Assembly (NCBI GenBank): GCA_937923365.1
Contig: CALAIJ010000151.1
Span: 1-16,807, forward strand
Origin: an uncultured Sulfitobacter sp.
GTDB taxonomy: Bacteria > Pseudomonadota > Alphaproteobacteria > Rhodobacterales > Rhodobacteraceae
DNA length: 16,807 nt
Reading direction: 5' to 3'
This document shows, one piece after another, positions 13,677 through 16,807 of this stretch; position 1 is the stretch's first letter; every line of letters starts with the position of its first letter. The notes under the pieces are model-generated. The model was not told where the DNA came from, searched no databases, and saw only the letters and a list, made by a program, of their open reading frames with translations. Position numbers and translations under genes: made by a program.

Positions 13677-14885
13677 TCAAAGAACCTGCGCCAGATCAGC
13701 GATGATGTCTTCGGGGTCTTCAAGACCAACGGACATGCGGAAAATTCCGTCACCCGCAAAGGCGCGGTAGCTTTCCAGTGCCGCCCCTTCCAGCTTGAAG
13801 GAGCTTTCCATCAGGCCTGCCGTCTCCATCCAGAAGATCAGCGTACGGTGGTGGCCTAAGGATACGGCGTAATGCACGATCTTGAGCTTCTCGATCATCT
13901 GCGCGGCAAGCCGCTCTGCTGTGGCCGTATCGCCAACCTGAAAGCTGAGCATGCCGGAGTAGTTTTTCATCTGCGCGCGGGCCAGATCGTGCTGCGGGTG
14001 CGACGGCAATCCGGGGTAGAAAACGCGGGTGACGCTGGGCTGCGCCTCAAGCCACTCGGCGACGGCCAGTGCGCCTTGCTGGTGAGCGCGCATACGCAGG
14101 GGCAAAGTCGCCGCACCACGCGCAATCAGCCACGCATTGAAAGGCGACAGAACGCTGCCGTGGTGGATACCCGCCTCAAGACGCATTTGTTTGACCAGAT
14201 CGGCGCGCCCTGCCACGGCCCCCCCCACGGCGTCGCCATGACCACCCATGTATTTGGTGGTGGAATGCATCACCAGATCAACGCCCAATGCGACGGCGTC
14301 CAAGCCCATGGGCGAGGCAAAGGTCGCATCCGCTGACACCAGCGCGCCTGCGTCGTGAGCCATGCGGGCGACGGCCACAATGTCCGTCAGACGCATGATC
14401 GGGTTCACAGGGCTTTCTACGTGTACCAGCTTGGTGTTGGGGCGGATCGCGGCGGCGACGGCCTCTAGGTTGGACATGTCCACGGGCGTGACGTCGATCC
14501 CGTAGCGGGGCAGTGTCTCGCGGGCCAGTTCGGCGACGCCTGCGTAGGACACATCAGAGATCACCACATGGTCGCCCTTGCTGAGGAAGGTCAGCATGAT
14601 TGCGGCGGCAGCTGCCATGCCAGAGGCGGTGCACAGGCAGTCTTCGGTGCCTTGCAGTGCGGCGATTTTGCGCTCCAGCATATGCACGGTCGGGTTGGAC
14701 CAACGCGCATAGAGAAACGGGCTGTCTTCACCCAGATCATGGGCGGAAAAACCCGCCACACTGTCGCTGACAAACGTAGAGGACATGTGGATCGCCGGGG
14801 CAGAAGCGCCTGTCGTGGGGTCGGGCTGTTCGCCTGCATGAATGGCGCGGGTCATATCGCCGCTGTGAATGTTGCGTTTGGTCAT
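13677..14885 (-). CDS. trans-sulfuration family PLP-dependent enzyme (Cys/Met metabolism), exact reaction unclear
   Basis: A 402-residue member of the cystathionine gamma-synthase/gamma-lyase/methionine gamma-lyase family. The YARWSNPTVHMLERKIAALQ block (59-78) fits the Y-x-R-x-x-N-P-T signature; SGMAA (88-92) would bind the PLP phosphate, Asp186 the ring nitrogen, and Lys211 in HSTTKYMGGHGDAVGG forms the Schiff base. The C-terminal FRMSVGLEDPEDI holds the arginine for the substrate carboxylate. Two places differ from the usual family wording: SADATFASP instead of VDNTFASP, and VSLGHHRTLIFWMET where most members have SLGG-E-SL followed by Pro and His. This suggests an unusual substrate, so I do not choose among MetB, MetC, MetZ and MGL. 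The ATG has GGGGAA about 8 bases upstream. It is divergent from the peptidase gene; no methionine genes are adjacent. Confidence 0.9.
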   Translation of the reverse strand: MTKRNIHSGDMTRAIHAGEQPDPTTGASAPAIHMSSTFVSDSVAGFSAHDLGEDSPFLYARWSNPTVHMLERKIAALQGTEDCLCTASGMAAAAAIMLTFLSKGDHVVISDVSYAGVAELARETLPRYGIDVTPVDMSNLEAVAAAIRPNTKLVHVESPVNPIMRLTDIVAVARMAHDAGALVSADATFASPMGLDAVALGVDLVMHSTTKYMGGHGDAVGGAVAGRADLVKQMRLEAGIHHGSVLSPFNAWLIARGAATLPLRMRAHQQGALAVAEWLEAQPSVTRVFYPGLPSHPQHDLARAQMKNYSGMLSFQVGDTATAERLAAQMIEKLKIVHYAVSLGHHRTLIFWMETAGLMESSFKLEGAALESYRAFAGDGIFRMSVGLEDPEDIIADLAQVL

Positions 14886-14984
14886 TTGTATTCCCCGTTT
14901 TACTTTGCGCAGACCGTCATGTTTTGCCGGAATGATTGCAACCCCCCACGTGCGGCCCTACCTATGAGGACAAAGGAGATTTCC

Positions 14985-16807
14985 ATGACAAATCCGCTGC
15001 TGCAAGACTGGGAAACGCCGTTCAAACTGGCCCCGTTCGACAAAGTATCCGACGATGATTTCGCCCCCGCGCTAGAGCAAGCGCTGGCCGCGCATGTGGC
15101 CGAGATCGACGCGATTGCGGGCAACTCCCAAGCGCCTGATTTTGCCAATACCATCGAGGCGTTGGAGGCCGCAGGCCAAGCGTTGGACAAAGTGCTGGGC
15201 GTGTTCTTTACCGTCGCAGGGGCCGACAGTAACCCCGCGCGCGAGGATTTGCAGCGGGCGTTCTCGCCCAAGCTGGCGGCGCATTTTTCGGAGATTTCCA
15301 GCAACAAGGCCTTGTTCGCCCGCGTCGCAGCCATTTGGGAACAGCGCGACCAGCTTGACCTGAGCGAAGAACAGGCCCGTGTCCTGATGCTGACCCATCG
15401 TGGGTTCGTGCGCTCTGGCGCCGCGTTGGAAGGAACCGAGGAAGCGCGGATGAAAGAGATCAAGGGCCGGCTTGCGGTGTTGGGCACGTCTTTCACTCAG
15501 AACCTGCTGGCGGATGAGCGGTCGTGGTTCATGAAACTGTCCGAGGATGATCTGGAAGGGTTGCCCGATTTTGTTGTTGCCTCTGCCCGCGCGGCAGGGG
15601 AAGAAAAAGAGGCAGGCGGGCCCGTTGTGACCCTGTCGCGGTCGCTGATCGTACCGTTCTTGCAATTCTCGCCGCGCCGCGATCTGCGTGAAAAGGCGTT
15701 TCGCGCATGGGAGGCCCGCGGGGCAAATGGCGGTGATACAGACAACCGTGACATCGCAGCCGAAACGCTGAAACTGCGCGAGGAACGCGCGCAGCTTTTG
15801 GGCTACGACAGCTTTTCCGACTACAAGCTTGAGACGGAGATGGCCAAAACACCGGCCGCCGTGCGCAACCTTTTGATGGACGTCTGGGCCCCTGCCAAAG
15901 CGCAGGCCGAAGCGGACGCCAAAGTGCTGCAAGAGATGATGCACGCGGACGGCGTCAACGGCGATCTGGCCCCATGGGACTGGCGGTACTACGCAGAGAA
16001 GCGCCGCGCAGCAGAGCATGATCTGGATGAGGCCGCGTTGAAACCCTATTTCCAGCTGGACCGGATGATCGACGCGGCATTCGCCTGTGCGACGCGGCTT
16101 TTCGGTCTGGAATTCGTGCCTTTGGACGTACCGCTCTATCACGAAGATTGCCGTGCTTGGGAAGTGACCCGAAACGGGGATCATGTGGCCGTATTCATCG
16201 GGGATTACTTCGCGCGCGGCTCCAAGCGCTCTGGCGCGTGGTGCTCTGCCATGCGGTCGCAGGCGAAACACCCATCAGTGCAAAGCCCTGTGGTGATCAA
16301 CGTGTGCAACTTTGCCAAGTCGGATCCTGCGTTGCTGTCTTATGACGATGCGCGCACGCTGTTTCACGAGTTCGGCCATGCGCTGCACCAGATGCTGTCG
16401 GATGTGACGTACGAAAGCGTCAGCGGCACCTCTGTTGCGCGTGATTTCGTCGAATTGCCCAGCCAGTTATACGAGCATTGGCTGGAAGTGCCCGAAGTGC
16501 TGGGCGAGTTTGCCGTGCACGCCAAAACGGGCGAGGCGATGCCAGCAGAGATGCTCAGGAAAGTGCTGGGCGCAGCCACCTTCGATATGGGGTTCCAGAC
16601 GGTGGAATACGTGGCCTCCGCGCTTGTGGATCTGGCTTTTCATGACGGGGCGGCGCCTGCCGATCCAATGGCCAAACAGGCCGAGGTGCTGGAGGCTTTG
16701 GGCATGCCTGCCGCCATTCGCATGCGTCATGCCACGCCGCAGTTTGCCCATGTGTTCGCAGGCGACGGGTATTCAAGCGGGTATTACAGTTACATGTGGT
16801 CCGAAGT
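14985..16807 (+). CDS. M3 family metallopeptidase (oligopeptidase A / dipeptidyl carboxypeptidase type), cut by window edge
   Basis: This zinc peptidase degrades short peptides in the cytoplasm. 607 residues are visible of a protein usually near 670 to 690, so only the last part is missing beyond base 16807. It begins MTNPLLQDWETPFKLAPFDK, typical of the Dcp/PrlC group, with an all-helical N-terminal half. The active site is LFHEFGHALHQ, with zinc ligands His461 and His465 and general base Glu462; Glu490 in DFVELPSQ is the third ligand. The substrate-side loop SSGYYSYMWSE is at the very end of the window. There is no signal peptide. The ATG has AAAGGAGA about six bases upstream. Telling OpdA from Dcp is not possible by eye. 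It is divergent from the PLP enzyme gene over 99 bases that hold only weak promoter-like sequences. Confidence 0.96.
   Translation, partial: MTNPLLQDWETPFKLAPFDKVSDDDFAPALEQALAAHVAEIDAIAGNSQAPDFANTIEALEAAGQALDKVLGVFFTVAGADSNPAREDLQRAFSPKLAAHFSEISSNKALFARVAAIWEQRDQLDLSEEQARVLMLTHRGFVRSGAALEGTEEARMKEIKGRLAVLGTSFTQNLLADERSWFMKLSEDDLEGLPDFVVASARAAGEEKEAGGPVVTLSRSLIVPFLQFSPRRDLREKAFRAWEARGANGGDTDNRDIAAETLKLREERAQLLGYDSFSDYKLETEMAKTPAAVRNLLMDVWAPAKAQAEADAKVLQEMMHADGVNGDLAPWDWRYYAEKRRAAEHDLDEAALKPYFQLDRMIDAAFACATRLFGLEFVPLDVPLYHEDCRAWEVTRNGDHVAVFIGDYFARGSKRSGAWCSAMRSQAKHPSVQSPVVINVCNFAKSDPALLSYDDARTLFHEFGHALHQMLSDVTYESVSGTSVARDFVELPSQLYEHWLEVPEVLGEFAVHAKTGEAMPAEMLRKVLGAATFDMGFQTVEYVASALVDLAFHDGAAPADPMAKQAEVLEALGMPAAIRMRHATPQFAHVFAGDGYSSGYYSYMWSE

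Noticed and set aside
15072..16271. Long minus-strand open frame (399 codons) opposite the M3 peptidase
   Set aside because: The plus-strand frame carries HEFGH and the whole M3 layout; the opposite frame is low-complexity and Arg/His-rich, typical of a shadow.
1..16807. A defence system, mobile element, CRISPR array or biosynthetic cluster
   Set aside because: Every gene but one matches a housekeeping or common metabolic family. There are no repeats of the CRISPR kind, no transposase or integrase, no tRNA attachment site and no visible composition shift.

Overview
The window reads as a GC-rich alphaproteobacterial chromosome segment, most likely from the Rhodobacterales (Roseobacter group). 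Three things point there: a sigma-32 protein of the RpoHII type, a MoeB/ThiF-like enzyme with an N-terminal membrane anchor, and a divergent lpoA-like/rsmI-yraN arrangement followed by gshB. This is family and gene-order inference; no rRNA gene is present to confirm it. The window is densely coded: 17 protein genes, no intergenic gap above about 107 bases, and many start/stop overlaps of 1 to 4 bases. I see no tRNA, rRNA, CRISPR array, insertion sequence, prophage or integrase.

Layout. Bases 1-1523 (minus) hold the N-terminal half of glnD, the PII uridylyltransferase. It lies one base downstream of an LpoA-like lipoprotein gene (1525-2700, minus). A 93-base divergent spacer leads to rsmI, yraN, gshB and an HSL-type esterase on the plus strand (2794-6001). 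The esterase runs tail-to-tail into comM/yifB (5979-7493, minus) with a 23-base coding overlap. Also on the minus strand are a glutathione S-transferase, a CobC-like phosphatase and cobU (7601-9447). Divergent from cobU, the plus strand carries rpoH2 and then a tightly coupled run coaBC-dut-moeB-unknown (9544-13643). A PLP-dependent trans-sulfuration-type enzyme lies on the minus strand (13677-14885). Divergent from it is an M3 oligopeptidase cut off by the right end (14985-16807).

How it works together. Most genes are housekeeping: nitrogen sensing (GlnD), cell-wall synthesis control (LpoA-like), 16S rRNA methylation (RsmI), glutathione synthesis and use (GshB, GST), cobalamin nucleotide-loop assembly (CobU, CobC-like), coenzyme A (CoaBC), dUTP removal (Dut), sulfur-carrier activation (MoeB-like), natural transformation (ComM), the photooxidative/heat stress sigma factor (RpoH2) and peptide turnover (M3 peptidase). 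Glutathione synthesis and RpoH2 share the theme of oxidative stress, but nothing in the sequence ties them into one regulon.

I found no convincing new multi-gene system. The most interesting signals are regulatory. The comM leader has a 12-base perfect inverted repeat that overlaps its ribosome binding site and carries a CtrA-like TTAACCAT in its middle. A perfect 8-base palindrome precedes coaBC. A perfect 11-base stem-loop lies inside the first codons of glnD. Among proteins, the membrane-anchored MoeB-like enzyme coupled to an unrecognised 142-residue protein, and the divergent PLP enzyme, most deserve follow-up.
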